Positions 7,623 to 17,021 of a stretch of DNA of 64,000 bases are shown here, piece by piece. The stretch is from Acidobacteriota bacterium (GTDB lineage: Bacteria; Acidobacteriota; Holophagae; Holophagales; Holophagaceae), in assembly GCA_016195985.1 (NCBI GenBank), contig JACPYP010000011.1, forward strand, positions 372,001-436,000. Direction: 5' to 3'. The position numbers and the translations under genes are program-made. The notes under the pieces were generated by a model. The model saw only the letters and a list, made by a program, of their open reading frames with translations, was not told the origin of the DNA and made no database searches. The first letter of the stretch is position 1, and each line of letters starts with the position of its first letter.

Positions 7623-9794
7623 TCACGAGTGGGTTCCAGTCAGGAGCTCAGGAACGCGGAATCTCAGGTGGTAATGCCGCAGGCCCTCCAGGATGCCCCC
7701 GGCGAAGGGGCGCGACGCGAAGTAGACGCGGGGGCGGCCGCGCAGAGGCTCCACTTCCGGCGAGTGGTTTCCCACCACGATGCCCAGCACGTCGCCTTCC
7801 AGCATGTCCCTGTCGTTGCCTGAATCCCCCGCCACGAGGAAGCGGTTCAGCGGAAGGCCCCACTTGAAGGCCAGGTAGCGGATCGCCTGCCCCTTGGAGG
7901 CGCGCTGGGGCAGCACGTCCAGGAGCCGGCCCTGCGAATAGATCAGGTTGGCTTGGAGGCCGGCGCCGTGAAGGAGTTCCCTGAGCCTTCCGATGCCCGG
8001 CATGCGCCAGGGGTTCACCAGGTAGCTGAGCTTGTAGGGCCCCTGCTTCCGGTGGTTCTGGAGCCGGAGGCCTGGGACGGCGGACAGGATCCTGCTGAGC
8101 TCCTCGCGCCGCCAGCCTTGGCAGATGTGGTGCTCCCACCCGCTGTCGATGGCCCCGGTGGCGCCATAGCGGATTTCCGAGCCCACGCCGGAGATGAGCA
8201 CGTCGGGCGTGGGCACCCCCCACTGCTGCAGCATCCGAAGGGCGTTCCCGGCCTTGCGCCCCGTGGCGACGCCGAACACCAGGTCGGGCGTCGACCGCAC
8301 CCAGGCCATCAATTCGCTAAGGGAATCGGCATCGCCCAGGAGCGTCGCGTCGAGATCGCTTATGAGGATCTGCTGGGCATGGAGGAACCGCCTGGATCCA
8401 GCCGAGGGCTCGAAGTGCCTCAGCGCTTTGCGGCGCCGTTTCTCCTCCCGCCGCAGGATCCGCGCCAACGCCTTCAAGTACCGGTTCACATGGGCCTCCC
8501 AGGTGTACGTGTTCCGCACCCCCCTCAGGCCATTCCTGGACCACTGCGCCCACCGTCCGGAATCGGAAAGGGCTTCCCGGATGGCTGCCCCGATGTCCTT
8601 CGGATCCGCGACATCCACCAACAGGCCGTTCCGGCAGTTGGCGACGATATCCCTGGGCCCTCCGTTGGAGGTAGCCACCACCGGCAGGCCTGAGGCGGCC
8701 GCCTCGATCAACGTCAGGCCGAAGGATTCGGTGTAGGCCGGATCCACATAGACTCCCTTCCGCTGGGCGGCCAGGCGGTAGAACTCCGGAATGTCCTGGG
8801 GCTCGTGAGTCTTCGGAATGGCCACCGAACCGAACAGATCGTAGCGGTCCAGCAAGTGGAGAATGTCCTCCCAGGTGCCGCGGCTGGTGTCGTCCAGCCC
8901 CCTGATGTCTTCATGATTCCCCACCACCAGGAGGAGATTCGTTTCCTCCCGCAGCCCTTCGTCCTCGCCGTAGGCCCGGATCAGCCCCAGGACGTTCTTG
9001 GAGGGCTCCGGCCGGCAGATGCAGAGGATCAGGGGCTTTCCCGGCTTCACGAGAAAGCGGTCCACCTTAGAGGCGATGGGGGACTCCGGCGACCGCCCGC
9101 GCGGCGGGCTGAAACGGAGCAGGTCCGTCCCAGGGGGGATCACCACCGCGCGGTCCGGGCGGAAGCGGACGTATCGCCCGTACTGCTCGCTGATCTCATG
9201 GCGGGTGCTTGCCACCACGGCCTGGGCCCGGGAAAGCACCGCTTCCTCCTCCTGGATCCGCCGCTCGAAATGGAACACTTTTTCCAGGTGGTCCGGGTTT
9301 CCGCCGCCCTTGAGCAGGGTCGCGCGCTTGCATTGGCCCAGCGAGTGGCCGCAATGGATGAAGGGAATGCCCAGCAGGCTCGAAAGGCGCTGGGCCACAT
9401 AGCCGGCATCCGCATAGTGGCTGTGGATGATGTCCGGCAGACGGGGCAGCTGTTTGGCGTGGTGGAGGAAGCGGTCCACCAAGCTGTCGAGATGGCCCCA
9501 CAGGGATTCTTTGCGGATGTACCTCCTCGGCCCGAAGGGCAGCCTCAGGATTCGCGCCCCGGGGGCGAGCCACTCCTCGGGCTCGGTGTAGTCTTTGTCC
9601 ACCCGTGGATCCTCCACAAGCCTCGTGAGAAGGTCCACTTGCGCCACCTGCGGATTCCGGGCGAGGGCCTTGACGAAATCCAGCACATAAAGAACCTGGC
9701 CCCCGGTATCGGGATCCCTTCCCAGTTCTGGCGAACGGCCGCGAATCAACCCATGGACGCTGATCGTGAGGATGTAAAGTCCCTGTTCATTCAT
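7623..9794 (-). CDS. Sucrose-phosphate synthase with fused C-terminal sucrose-phosphatase-like HAD domain
   Basis: 723 aa. The N-terminal GT-B region begins LYILTISVHGLIRG, continues with GRDPDTGGQVLYVLDFVKAL and IHSHYADAGYVA, and has the GT4 donor-site motif ESFGLTLIEAAASGLPVV (around residues 375-395), as in sucrose synthases/SPS that use a nucleotide sugar and fructose-6-phosphate. After a charged linker a HAD-IIB domain follows with LISDLDATLLG (DxDxT nucleophile) and FLVAGDSGNDRDML, as in sucrose-6-phosphate phosphatase. It could therefore make free sucrose in one chain, probably for osmoprotection. ATG 9794 follows GAGGTGGG; longer in-frame starts would overrun non-coding DNA. Confidence 0.88.
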   Translation of the reverse strand: MNEQGLYILTISVHGLIRGRSPELGRDPDTGGQVLYVLDFVKALARNPQVAQVDLLTRLVEDPRVDKDYTEPEEWLAPGARILRLPFGPRRYIRKESLWGHLDSLVDRFLHHAKQLPRLPDIIHSHYADAGYVAQRLSSLLGIPFIHCGHSLGQCKRATLLKGGGNPDHLEKVFHFERRIQEEEAVLSRAQAVVASTRHEISEQYGRYVRFRPDRAVVIPPGTDLLRFSPPRGRSPESPIASKVDRFLVKPGKPLILCICRPEPSKNVLGLIRAYGEDEGLREETNLLLVVGNHEDIRGLDDTSRGTWEDILHLLDRYDLFGSVAIPKTHEPQDIPEFYRLAAQRKGVYVDPAYTESFGLTLIEAAASGLPVVATSNGGPRDIVANCRNGLLVDVADPKDIGAAIREALSDSGRWAQWSRNGLRGVRNTYTWEAHVNRYLKALARILRREEKRRRKALRHFEPSAGSRRFLHAQQILISDLDATLLGDADSLSELMAWVRSTPDLVFGVATGRKAGNALRMLQQWGVPTPDVLISGVGSEIRYGATGAIDSGWEHHICQGWRREELSRILSAVPGLRLQNHRKQGPYKLSYLVNPWRMPGIGRLRELLHGAGLQANLIYSQGRLLDVLPQRASKGQAIRYLAFKWGLPLNRFLVAGDSGNDRDMLEGDVLGIVVGNHSPEVEPLRGRPRVYFASRPFAGGILEGLRHYHLRFRVPELLTGTHS

Positions 9795-10189
9795 GGTCCC
9801 ACCTCGGTGTGAATTGGGTTTCAGGCCGCCGCAGATTACGCGGACCACTGAATATGGATCAGTGGGGATATGGATCAGTAGATCGATGGATCGAGGGTCT
9901 CGGAAGTCCGGGGAACCTACGGGCTGCAGGGCTCTCCCAATGCGGAATCGTCACCGGATCCCGCCGGCCGCGCAGTCAATGCTCCGGCAAGATCCAGAGC
10001 GCGCTGGACCCGCCGGTCCGAAGCATCGGAAGAAGAACCGTCAGGCTCGCCGCGCGATGCTCCGCGGGGCCTCCGGAAGGTGCACACCAACAAGCGGATT
10101 TCGAACTCTTTCATACCGCACTCCTCCCAGGCACAAGAGACAAGAGAACTTGAGCACCGGCCCGCGAACGAACCGGTGCCCACGCCCAA
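9795..10189. other. Spacer with short direct repeats, no confident gene
   Basis: About 395 bp lie between the sucrose-phosphate synthase start and the end of the YHS-like gene. Near 9853-9895 an 11-bp unit TATGGATCAGT occurs twice (9853-9863 and 9869-9879), followed by the near-palindrome GATCGATGGATCGA. The only coding candidate is the weak reverse ORF listed separately at 9917-10114. Confidence 0.5.
9917..10114 (-). CDS. Small hypothetical protein (weak prediction)
   Basis: 65 aa beginning MKEFEIRLLVCTFRRPRG. The only real support is a good ribosome binding site (GGGAGGAG, six bases before the ATG at 10114). The protein turns into low-complexity Arg/Ser/Asp-rich sequence, has no recognisable domain, and could be a chance frame or the decayed start of a lost gene. 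Confidence 0.25.
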   Translation of the reverse strand: MKEFEIRLLVCTFRRPRGASRGEPDGSSSDASDRRVQRALDLAGALTARPAGSGDDSALGEPCSP

Positions 10190-10480
10190 TCACGGATGGC
10201 CGGGTCCATCCGGCTTCTTGGCGTTTTTCGGCGTGCCGTCCGGATCCAGGTACTTGTCCGGGTTGGCGGCCAGCTCTTCCGCGGCGGCCTGGTTGAATAC
10301 CAGGTACTCCCTTCCGCGTACCATGACCTTGACGCCCTTATCCGGATTGACCACCTTCCCAGTGACTGGACATTTACTGTCGATCGCCTGGAAAAGGCTT
10401 CCATCAACATCCGGATGGATCGGCGCGGCGGACGGATGTCCCGCCAGAAGCAGCCCCATGAGTGCAGTAGTGACGATCAT
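10190..10480 (-). CDS. Small secreted YHS/TRASH-like domain protein
   Basis: 96 aa. It starts with a short signal-like segment (MIVTTALMGLLLAGHPSAA), then SKCPVTGKVVNPDKGVKVMVRGREYLVFNQAAAEELAANPDKY, which has the layout of a YHS-type metal-associated domain: CPVTGK near the start and a (Y/F)xF(C/N)...F..NP.KY end. Only one Cys is left, so metal binding is uncertain. It ends in a charged Lys/Pro/Gly tail. A strong ribosome binding site (AAGGAGG, six bases from the ATG) supports the start. Probably periplasmic; partner unknown, as it stands alone. Confidence 0.65.
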   Translation of the reverse strand: MIVTTALMGLLLAGHPSAAPIHPDVDGSLFQAIDSKCPVTGKVVNPDKGVKVMVRGREYLVFNQAAAEELAANPDKYLDPDGTPKNAKKPDGPGHP

Positions 10481-10598
10481 GTCACGCCTCCTTGAAAGTG
10501 CGAAGCACGGCTTCGCGGGTTCAGGAGACAGATGCCTTGCCAGGGACCTTGGTTTTCCTAAATTGTGCGCTTAGGAAGCACCTTCGAAGGAAACGAGA

Positions 10599-11264
10599 AT
10601 GCCAGTTTCAAATCCGTACTTCCCCTCTTCGAAGCTCTCTGAAGTCAAATTCAGACAGATTCTAAAGTGCTTTTCGATCGATTTCACGGCAACGGCCAGC
10701 GCCGCGCTGACGAAGGTGTCCGTCCGTTCGGTAAACGCGCTCTTTCTCCGTCTTCGCGTGCGTTTGATTCATGTTTGCAAGTATCCTTGTTCTTCGGATA
10801 TACCGTCAATTAACGAAGAGCATGAGTATGCGTCTCCCTGCCTCCAGATGGAGGGATGCATCGGCCAAACGATCGTGTTCGGCATCCATCAAAGAAATGG
10901 AATCGTGTCCACGGAGGTGTTCGGAAAGGAGGCGCGCGCCTTACTGCAGATATTGCTGCGGGGAGACCCCCTGCAGGCAGCCTCATTTCCTCCCGGAGCC
11001 CGGGGACATTTGGAAGGGGTGGTGGATATGCAATTCGATCGATTCTTCCCGGTTGGCGCCAGTCAAATACCGCGATCTTGTCTAGAAGAAACCAGCCTCG
11101 CGGAATCCTTCTGGCGGTTTGCGAGACACCGCCTACAGAAGTTCAAGGGCCTTCCCGTCCACACATTCCACCTGCACCTGAAGGAATGCGAATTCCGCTT
11201 CAACCACCGGCACGAAGACCTGTATCCGATCCTCCTGAAACTGCTGCGACAGTCTCCTTTGTGA
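10599..11264 (+). CDS. Decayed IS1595-type (ISXO2-like) transposase, full-length frame without catalytic residues
   Basis: 221 aa. The C-terminal third, SFWRFARHRLQKFKGLPVHTFHLHLKECEFRFNHRHEDLY (split here for reading), closely follows the IS1595/ISXO2 end motif FW..AK..L.KF.G.....F.LHLKECE.RFN. The N-terminus (FRQILKCFSIDFTATASAALTKVS...) resembles the helix-turn-helix start of the family. The middle lacks the DE(S/T)YFGGK and YTD motifs that supply the catalytic acidic residues and is much degraded, yet the frame stays open. No terminal inverted repeats were recognised. The first half is AT-richer than its surroundings, a sign of transfer. Best read as a dead transposase; repurposing cannot be excluded. 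Confidence 0.65.
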   Translation: MPVSNPYFPSSKLSEVKFRQILKCFSIDFTATASAALTKVSVRSVNALFLRLRVRLIHVCKYPCSSDIPSINEEHEYASPCLQMEGCIGQTIVFGIHQRNGIVSTEVFGKEARALLQILLRGDPLQAASFPPGARGHLEGVVDMQFDRFFPVGASQIPRSCLEETSLAESFWRFARHRLQKFKGLPVHTFHLHLKECEFRFNHRHEDLYPILLKLLRQSPL

Positions 11265-11295
11265 TCCTGCACGGCCTGCGGCCACGTTCAGGATC
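11263..11295. terminator. Possible terminator hairpin between convergent transposase remnant and cca
   Basis: GATCCTG (11263-11269) pairs with CAGGATC (11289-11295), and a nested GGCC/GGCC stem lies between. It spans the end of the transposase frame and the cca stop codon. No T-run follows, so function is uncertain. Confidence 0.35.
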
Positions 11296-12640
11296 GCCCC
11301 AGCCATTCCCGGACAAGGGCAGCGAGGCCGGCGGCGGTGTTCCGTTCAGGATCCTCCAGCACCGAATCCAGGAGCTGCTTCTGGAGGGCCCCCAACCAGG
11401 GCCCGCCTCTCCTGCCTGCCAGCGCCATGAGCTCAGCCCCGCCCAGCGCGAGATCCGTCACACACAGGGGCGGAGCCTGGCAGGCCAGGGCCTGGAGACG
11501 GTCCATCACCTGTTGATGATCCGCCTCCCGCCCTTCCAGCCCGAGGCCCTTGCCCCGCTGGTCCGCCAGGCGGAAAGCGCCCCAGCGCGCCAAGGAGAGG
11601 CCATCGTCCTGCAACCGCTTGAGGAAGCGGCGGCAGGCCGCATCCTTCCAGCCTGGTTCGGGATGGATGCCGTGATGGCGGATGAGGGCGAGCACATCCT
11701 TGCGCAAGAGATGGCTGGCCTTCAGCCTTTCGAGAATGGTTCCGGCCAGGGCCAGGGACAAAGACTCATGGTTGTAGAAATGGGCTTCGCCATCCTGGCC
11801 CTCGGTGCGGCTGCCGGGCTTCCCGGAGTCGTGCAGAAGGGCCGCCCAGCGCTGCCCTGAATCGTCCGGCGCATGGCGGACGACTTCCAGCGTGTGGCGC
11901 CAGACATCGTAGCGGTGGTGGCGGTTCTGCCCGCAACCGATCATGGGCCTCAGCTCCGGCAGCCAGAGGTCCAACAGGCCGCTGGAGGCCAGGAGGCTCA
12001 GGCCCCGGACCGGATCCTGGCCGCGCAGCAGCTTGTCGAGTTCCATGAAGACGCGCTCCACCGCCACCTTGCGGGCCACTTCCAGACGCTTCGGGATGGC
12101 CTCCGCGGTGGCCGCCTCCACCTCGAAACCGAGCTGAGCCGCGAAGCGGCAGGCCCTTAGGAGGCGCAATCCATCCTCGGCGAAGCGCTGCAGCGGATCG
12201 CCCACGGCCCGGATGAGCCCCAGGGCCAGATCCCGCTTCCCTCCGAAGGGATCCACCAGGCCGCCGCCCTCCACGGGCATCGCCATGGCATTGACCGTGA
12301 AGTCCCGGCGGGACAGATCCTCTTCCAGGGACACGCCCATCCGCACGGACTCGGGCCGGCGGCCGTCCAGGTAATCCCCGTCGCTGCGGAAGGTGGTCAC
12401 CTCCACGGGCCGCTCCTCCAGCATCACCGTCACGGTGCCATGCTGAAGCCCCGTGGGAATCACCTTCAGGCCCGCCGCCCGGGCGCGGTCCATGACCGCC
12501 TGGGGCAGCAGCCGCGTGGCCAGATCCCAGTCCGCATGAGGCCGGCCCAGCAGTTCGTCGCGGACGGCACCGCCGACGATCACCAGCTCAGCCTCTCCGC
12601 CCAGGGCCTCCTTGAGCCGGAGCAGCGGGGCCCAGGTCAA
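11288..12640 (-). CDS. cca: CCA tRNA nucleotidyltransferase / poly(A) polymerase family, with HD domain
   Basis: 450 aa from a TTG at 12640 that overlaps the stop of the upstream acetyltransferase gene (TTGA). The class II nucleotidyltransferase head shows VGGAVRDELLG, the carboxylates in HADWDLAT, RRDFTVNAMAM and RFAEDGLRLLRACRFAAQLGF. A C-terminal HD phosphohydrolase-like region includes AALLHDSGKP and FYNHESLS. The enzyme adds or repairs the CCA end of tRNAs. The homology begins almost at once after the TTG (LTWAPLLRLKEAL...), and no ATG or GTG in frame gives a sensible length, so TTG is the best start. Confidence 0.88.
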   Translation of the reverse strand: MTWAPLLRLKEALGGEAELVIVGGAVRDELLGRPHADWDLATRLLPQAVMDRARAAGLKVIPTGLQHGTVTVMLEERPVEVTTFRSDGDYLDGRRPESVRMGVSLEEDLSRRDFTVNAMAMPVEGGGLVDPFGGKRDLALGLIRAVGDPLQRFAEDGLRLLRACRFAAQLGFEVEAATAEAIPKRLEVARKVAVERVFMELDKLLRGQDPVRGLSLLASSGLLDLWLPELRPMIGCGQNRHHRYDVWRHTLEVVRHAPDDSGQRWAALLHDSGKPGSRTEGQDGEAHFYNHESLSLALAGTILERLKASHLLRKDVLALIRHHGIHPEPGWKDAACRRFLKRLQDDGLSLARWGAFRLADQRGKGLGLEGREADHQQVMDRLQALACQAPPLCVTDLALGGAELMALAGRRGGPWLGALQKQLLDSVLEDPERNTAAGLAALVREWLGRS

Positions 12641-13119
12641 TCCGCCGCTCCGGCGAGCTTGCGAAGCGCCTCTCCAGCCACCCGGCAGGTGAGCCAGGGA
12701 CGCAGGATCTGGGCGCCCTGGGCCTCGTAGAATTCGATGGCGGGCGTGTTCCAATCCAGCACCTGCCAGGTGAACCGGCTCCAGCCCTCCTTCTCCGCCA
12801 AGGCCGCCAAATGCTGCAGCAGGGCCTTGCCGATGCCGTGGCCGCGGAAACCGGGCCTGACGAAGAGATCCTCCAGATACAGGCCGGGCTTGCCTTCCCA
12901 GGTGCTGAAATTCAGGAACCAGAGCGCGAAACCGGCGGGCTGCCCCCCCCATTCCGCCAGCGTGACCCTCACCAGGGGGTGCTCGGAAAAGAGGTGCCGC
13001 CGCAGATCCGCCTCGGTGGCCACGGCGGCCTGGGGCTCGCGCTCGTACTCGGCCAATTCCCGGATGTAGGCCAGGATCAGCGGGGCATCGGCAGGAACGG
13101 CGGAACGCAGGGTCAACAT
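12637..13119 (-). CDS. GNAT family N-acetyltransferase (spermidine/diamine acetyltransferase-like)
   Basis: 160 aa single GNAT domain: LYLEDLFVRPGFRGHGIGKALLQHLAALA (residues ~78-106) is the beta4-alpha3 acetyl-CoA loop (R/Q-x-x-G-x-G/A), and NTPAIEFYEAQGAQ is the conserved beta5-alpha4 segment. The WEGKPGLYLEDL and WQVLDWNTPAIEFY patterns are close to eukaryotic-like SSAT (diamine acetyltransferase) members, but the substrate cannot be fixed from sequence. It is translationally coupled to cca. The divergent E1-alpha gene starts only 17 bp away, so its promoter must overlap that gene or transcripts are nearly leaderless. Confidence 0.85.
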   Translation of the reverse strand: MLTLRSAVPADAPLILAYIRELAEYEREPQAAVATEADLRRHLFSEHPLVRVTLAEWGGQPAGFALWFLNFSTWEGKPGLYLEDLFVRPGFRGHGIGKALLQHLAALAEKEGWSRFTWQVLDWNTPAIEFYEAQGAQILRPWLTCRVAGEALRKLAGAAD

Positions 13120-13136
13120 GCGTCTATCCTAACCAG

Positions 13137-14075
13137 ATGGACCAGGACACTGCCCTCCGGCTCTACGAGGCCATGCTGCTCACCCGCTTGGCCGAGGAAC
13201 GGCTCGTGAAGCTCTTCCGCCAGGGACAGACCCTCGGCAGCGTGTACCGCAGCCTGGGCCAGGAGGCCACCGCCTGCGCCACCGCCATGGCCCTGGGCCC
13301 TGACGATGTGATCGCGCCCATGATCCGGAACCTCGGGTCCATGTTCGTCCGCGGTGTCACCCCGGAAGAGATCTTCCTCCAGTACCTGGGCCGGGCCACG
13401 GGCCCTTCCGGGGGCCGGGAGCACAACAACCACTTCGGTTCCGTGGCGCGGGGCGTCATCGCCCCCACGTCCATGCTGGGAGCCCTGATTCCGGTGATGG
13501 CCGGAGTGGCCTTGTCCTTCCGCCAGAAGGGTGAGCGCCGGGTGGCCATGACCTGGATCGGCGACGGCGGCAGTTCCACGGGCGCCTTCTACGAGGGGCT
13601 CAACTTCGCCACCGTGCAGAACCTCCCCCTCATCGTGGTGGGCGAATCCAACGGCTACGCCTTTTCCACCCCGCCGGAGCGGCAGATGGCCGGGCATATG
13701 TCCCAACGCTCGCAGGGCGCCTTCACCCTCACCGTGGACGGCAATGATGCCGCGGCGGTGTATGAGGCCTCGGCCCAGGCCCGCCAGCACTGCCTGGAAG
13801 GCGGGGGCCCGGTCTTCCTCGTCTGCGAAACCTTCCGCATGAAGGGCCACGCCGAGCACGACGATCAGCGCTACGTGAACCCGGGACTGCTCGCCCAGTG
13901 GGCTGCCAGGGACCCCCTGCCCCGCCTCGAAACGTGGATGGCGCAACGGGGCTGGAGGCCCGATCCCTCCCTCGGCCCGCGGCTCGAGGCGAAGCTGGCC
14001 GCGGAGGCGGAAGCGGCCCTGGAAGCGCCCTGGCCCGGAACCGGCGCGCTTTCCGCGGGTATTTTCAGTTCCTGA
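13137..14075 (+). CDS. Thiamine-diphosphate dehydrogenase E1 component, alpha subunit (pyruvate/branched-chain 2-oxoacid type)
   Basis: 312 aa. The ThDP-binding motif is readable as [20 protein letters not shown]...[17 protein letters not shown] (GDG...N, residues ~140-180). Earlier motifs ([31 protein letters not shown]) match E1-alpha chains of 2-oxoacid dehydrogenase complexes. Phosphorylation-loop-like HMSQRS follows. The reaction is oxidative decarboxylation of a 2-oxoacid with transfer to lipoyl-E2. No E1-beta or E2 gene is adjacent, which is unusual, so its partner is encoded elsewhere and the exact substrate is open. No clear ribosome binding site precedes the ATG. Confidence 0.87.
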   Translation: MDQDTALRLYEAMLLTRLAEERLVKLFRQGQTLGSVYRSLGQEATACATAMALGPDDVIAPMIRNLGSMFVRGVTPEEIFLQYLGRATGPSGGREHNNHFGSVARGVIAPTSMLGALIPVMAGVALSFRQKGERRVAMTWIGDGGSSTGAFYEGLNFATVQNLPLIVVGESNGYAFSTPPERQMAGHMSQRSQGAFTLTVDGNDAAAVYEASAQARQHCLEGGGPVFLVCETFRMKGHAEHDDQRYVNPGLLAQWAARDPLPRLETWMAQRGWRPDPSLGPRLEAKLAAEAEAALEAPWPGTGALSAGIFSS

Positions 14076-14134
14076 AGCCACAAATATTCAGACACTTCCG
14101 CATTCGCCCGATGAGGTGGATGCGGAGCGATTAT

Positions 14135-15733
14135 ATGAACATCGGGAGATTTACAGACCAGTTGGAAATGCGGGGGAAATTCAACCTCCTGCTGATCATC
14201 CAATCCATCGCCCTCGTGGTGGTGGGGGGCCTGGGATGGCAGACCGTCGCCGAACTTCAGCACGGCCAAGGGGAGGTCAAGGAACAGCTGGCCGAAACGG
14301 CGGTGCTCTCCCGGGTGCTGAACGGCATGAACATTTTCCGCACCCTCCACGTGAGCATGATCGGGGGGGCCACCGACCCGGACTACCTGGCTAACCGCAA
14401 ACAGCGGATGAAGGAATACTCCGACACCCTTCAGAAGGACATGGCCGCCCTCCGTGCCCTTTCGTGGAGCGCCGAGGAAAAGACCCAGCTGGAAGAGGGA
14501 TTGCAAGCCTTCAAGAAATACGATGAGGCCTTCCCCGCCCTGCTGGCCGAGGCCCAGGCCGACCACAGCCCCAAGACCGTCAGCCGCCTCATGGAAGGCA
14601 ACATCGATCTCATGAGGACGGCCCGGGAGCGCCTGCTGAAGGTCCAGAAGGCCTCGGAGGATTCCGCCACGAAGACCATGCAGGAAGACACCGCCTACGC
14701 CTCCAGCCGGAAGCTGTGGATCTCGGGAGTCGGCTTGGGGACCGTGGTGCTGGGCATCGTCCTTGGACGGATCATCGGCGCCCGGGTGAGCCGGAAGGCC
14801 CGCCACATTGAACTGGCCATGAACGCCGTCGCCAAAGGGGATCTGACCCACCTCCCCGCCATTGAAGGCAAGGACGAACTGGACCACGTGGCCTCGGGCC
14901 TGAGCCAGGTCATTCAAGGCCTCCGCAGTGACATCCAGGCCATCAGCCAGTCCGCCGAAGGCACCGCCTCCAGCGCCACGGAGCTGGCGGCCACCACGGA
15001 ACAGGTGAACCGCACCACCGAAGAGCTGCGCCGCAGCACCGAACAGGAACGCCTGGCCATGGAGCGTTCCTCCGCAGCCCTGGAGGAGATGAACGCCAAC
15101 ATCCACCAAGTGAAGGCGAGCGCCGTGCGCGCCGAGGCGCTCGCGGCCCGCTCGCAGGAGGCGGGCCACCAGGGCCTCATCGCCGTGCGGGACACCGGCC
15201 ACGCCATGGAGGCGATCGAGGAAAGCTCGACCAAGGTGAACCGGATCATCACCGTCATCACCGATATCGCCCGCCAGACCAACCTGCTTTCCCTGAACGC
15301 CGCCATCGAGGCGGCCAAGGCCGGCACCATGGGCAAGGGTTTCGCCGTGGTGGCCGAAGAGGTGCGGAAACTGGCGGAGCGCAGCGGCACCGCCGCCAAA
15401 GAGATCACGGCCCTCATCCAGGAGAGCACCGACCGGGTGGGGCTGGGCGCCGAGTCCGTGAAGCAGGCTTCCCTCAACCTGGAGCGCATCGAGGGTCACG
15501 TCCGCGACAATGCGGGCCAGCTCAAGGAAATCGCCCACGCCATGGATGAGCAGGGCCGGGCCAGCGAAGAAGTGGTCCAGGCCATGGCCTCCGCCACCCA
15601 GATGGTGGAGCGCAACGCCTCCGCGGCCGCGGAACTCTCGGCCACCGTGCAGGAAACCGCCCGCACCACGGACGAACTGGCCAGCCTGGCCCAGCAGATG
15701 CAAGTCCTGACGCGGCGCTTCAAGCTTTCGTAG
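14135..15733 (+). CDS. Methyl-accepting chemotaxis protein
   Basis: 532 aa: short cytoplasmic start, TM1 (residues ~20-40, [18 protein letters not shown]), a periplasmic four-helix-bundle-like sensor domain, TM2 (~191-212), HAMP with [19 protein letters not shown], and a long coiled-coil signalling domain. The hairpin tip [21 protein letters not shown]...[16 protein letters not shown] is perfectly conserved, so it should couple to CheW/CheA. No C-terminal NWETF-type tether is present. The ATG at 14135 has GGAG upstream at good distance; in-frame ATGs at 14111 and 14120 are alternatives. No che genes lie nearby. Confidence 0.93.
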   Translation: MNIGRFTDQLEMRGKFNLLLIIQSIALVVVGGLGWQTVAELQHGQGEVKEQLAETAVLSRVLNGMNIFRTLHVSMIGGATDPDYLANRKQRMKEYSDTLQKDMAALRALSWSAEEKTQLEEGLQAFKKYDEAFPALLAEAQADHSPKTVSRLMEGNIDLMRTARERLLKVQKASEDSATKTMQEDTAYASSRKLWISGVGLGTVVLGIVLGRIIGARVSRKARHIELAMNAVAKGDLTHLPAIEGKDELDHVASGLSQVIQGLRSDIQAISQSAEGTASSATELAATTEQVNRTTEELRRSTEQERLAMERSSAALEEMNANIHQVKASAVRAEALAARSQEAGHQGLIAVRDTGHAMEAIEESSTKVNRIITVITDIARQTNLLSLNAAIEAAKAGTMGKGFAVVAEEVRKLAERSGTAAKEITALIQESTDRVGLGAESVKQASLNLERIEGHVRDNAGQLKEIAHAMDEQGRASEEVVQAMASATQMVERNASAAAELSATVQETARTTDELASLAQQMQVLTRRFKLS

Positions 15734-15806
15734 CTTCCTTTCGCCGATTCTTGGGATCGACAATGCGGCGTTGGTCACGTGGTCTGACCGCTAGACTGTC
15801 CTTGAT

Positions 15807-16988
15807 ATGGGGGAAACCGTGTTCGTTCTCATCCTGAATGCCGGCTCGTCGAGCCTGAAATTCAATCTCTTCGACATGGCCAAAGAGGTTTCCATCGCCG
15901 AGGGCATGGCCGAGCGCATCGGCCTGGCGGAAGCCAACCTGGTGTGGACCGTCGATGGGGACAAGCGGAAGGAAACCCTTCCCATGCCCACCCACCGTGA
16001 GGCCCTGGACGCCATTCTGGAGCGGCTGAAGGCCACGGTGCTGCATGAGACCCCCATCCACGCCATGGGACACCGGGTGGTGCACGGGGGCCCCAAGTAC
16101 GGCGATTCAGTGCTGGTGACCGAAGAAGTGCTGCAAGACATCGAGCATTTCGCGATGTACGCCCCCCTGCACAACCCCGCCAACGCCCTGGGCATCCGGA
16201 CCGCCATGCAGGCCTTTCCGGAGGTGCCCCACGTGGCGGTCTTCGACACGGCCTTCCACCACGACATCCCCGATGCCGCCCGCATCTACGGCATCCCTTA
16301 CGATCTGAGCCAGAAATACGGCATCCGCCGCTACGGTTTCCACGGAACCAGCCACGCCTACGTGGCGGCCCGCACCGCCATCCTGCTCTGCCGCCCCCTG
16401 CGGGCCCTCAAGATCGTCACCTGCCACATCGGCAACGGCACCAGCATCTGCGCCGTCCGCAACGGCAAGAGCATGGACACCAGCATGGGCATGACCCCCC
16501 TCCAGGGCGTCATCATGGGTACCCGCTGCGGCACCATCGACCCCAGCGTGGTGGAAATGCTCATGGAATACGAGCACTTGGATTACAACGGCATCACCGA
16601 CCTGCTGAACAAGAAGTCCGGCCTGCTGGGCATCTCCGGCGTCTCCTCGGATTTCCGCGAGATCGAGCGCGCCGCCGAGCAGGGCAACGACCGCGCCCGC
16701 CTGGCCCGGGACCTCCTGACCTACAACGTGCGCCAGTACATCGGCGCCTACGCCACGGTGCTCGACGGGGTGGACGCCATCACCTTCACCGCCGGCATCG
16801 GCACCCACAGCACCTTCGTCCGCGCCAAAGTCTGCAGCAAGCTGACCTTCCTGGGCGTCAAGCTGGACAAGGAAGCCAACGAGCACGGCACCGGCGAACG
16901 CATCATCAGCACCCCGGACTCCCGCGTGGTCGTGACCGTGGTCCCCACCAACGAGGAACTCATGATCGCCCGGGAAACGGTGCGCTAA
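15807..16988 (+). CDS. ackA: Acetate kinase
   Basis: 393 aa, the usual family length. The adenosine/phosphate signature LILNAGSSSLKFNLF lies at the N-terminus, with HRVVHGG, FHGTSHAYV, ATP-binding GNGTSICAVRNGKSMDTSMGMTPLQGVIMGTRCGTIDP (read in parts) and FTAGIGTHS. It interconverts acetate + ATP and acetyl phosphate + ADP, giving substrate-level ATP during fermentation or acetate overflow. No pta is adjacent. A GTG 12 bases inside (15819) is a plausible alternative start. A strong terminator follows. Confidence 0.96.
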   Translation: MGETVFVLILNAGSSSLKFNLFDMAKEVSIAEGMAERIGLAEANLVWTVDGDKRKETLPMPTHREALDAILERLKATVLHETPIHAMGHRVVHGGPKYGDSVLVTEEVLQDIEHFAMYAPLHNPANALGIRTAMQAFPEVPHVAVFDTAFHHDIPDAARIYGIPYDLSQKYGIRRYGFHGTSHAYVAARTAILLCRPLRALKIVTCHIGNGTSICAVRNGKSMDTSMGMTPLQGVIMGTRCGTIDPSVVEMLMEYEHLDYNGITDLLNKKSGLLGISGVSSDFREIERAAEQGNDRARLARDLLTYNVRQYIGAYATVLDGVDAITFTAGIGTHSTFVRAKVCSKLTFLGVKLDKEANEHGTGERIISTPDSRVVVTVVPTNEELMIARETVR

Positions 16989-17021
16989 GCCACCATTCCA
17001 GCCATTTCAGCATTTGTCGCG

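Noticed and set aside
13871-15778. Very long open frame on the reverse strand across the chemotaxis receptor gene
   Set aside because: Antisense frames stay open by chance in GC-rich coding DNA. The product is a His/Gly/Leu-rich low-complexity chain, and the forward strand encodes a clear MCP. The same holds for long antisense frames at 18069-20117, 23887-26742, 33459-35498 and 53606-55684.
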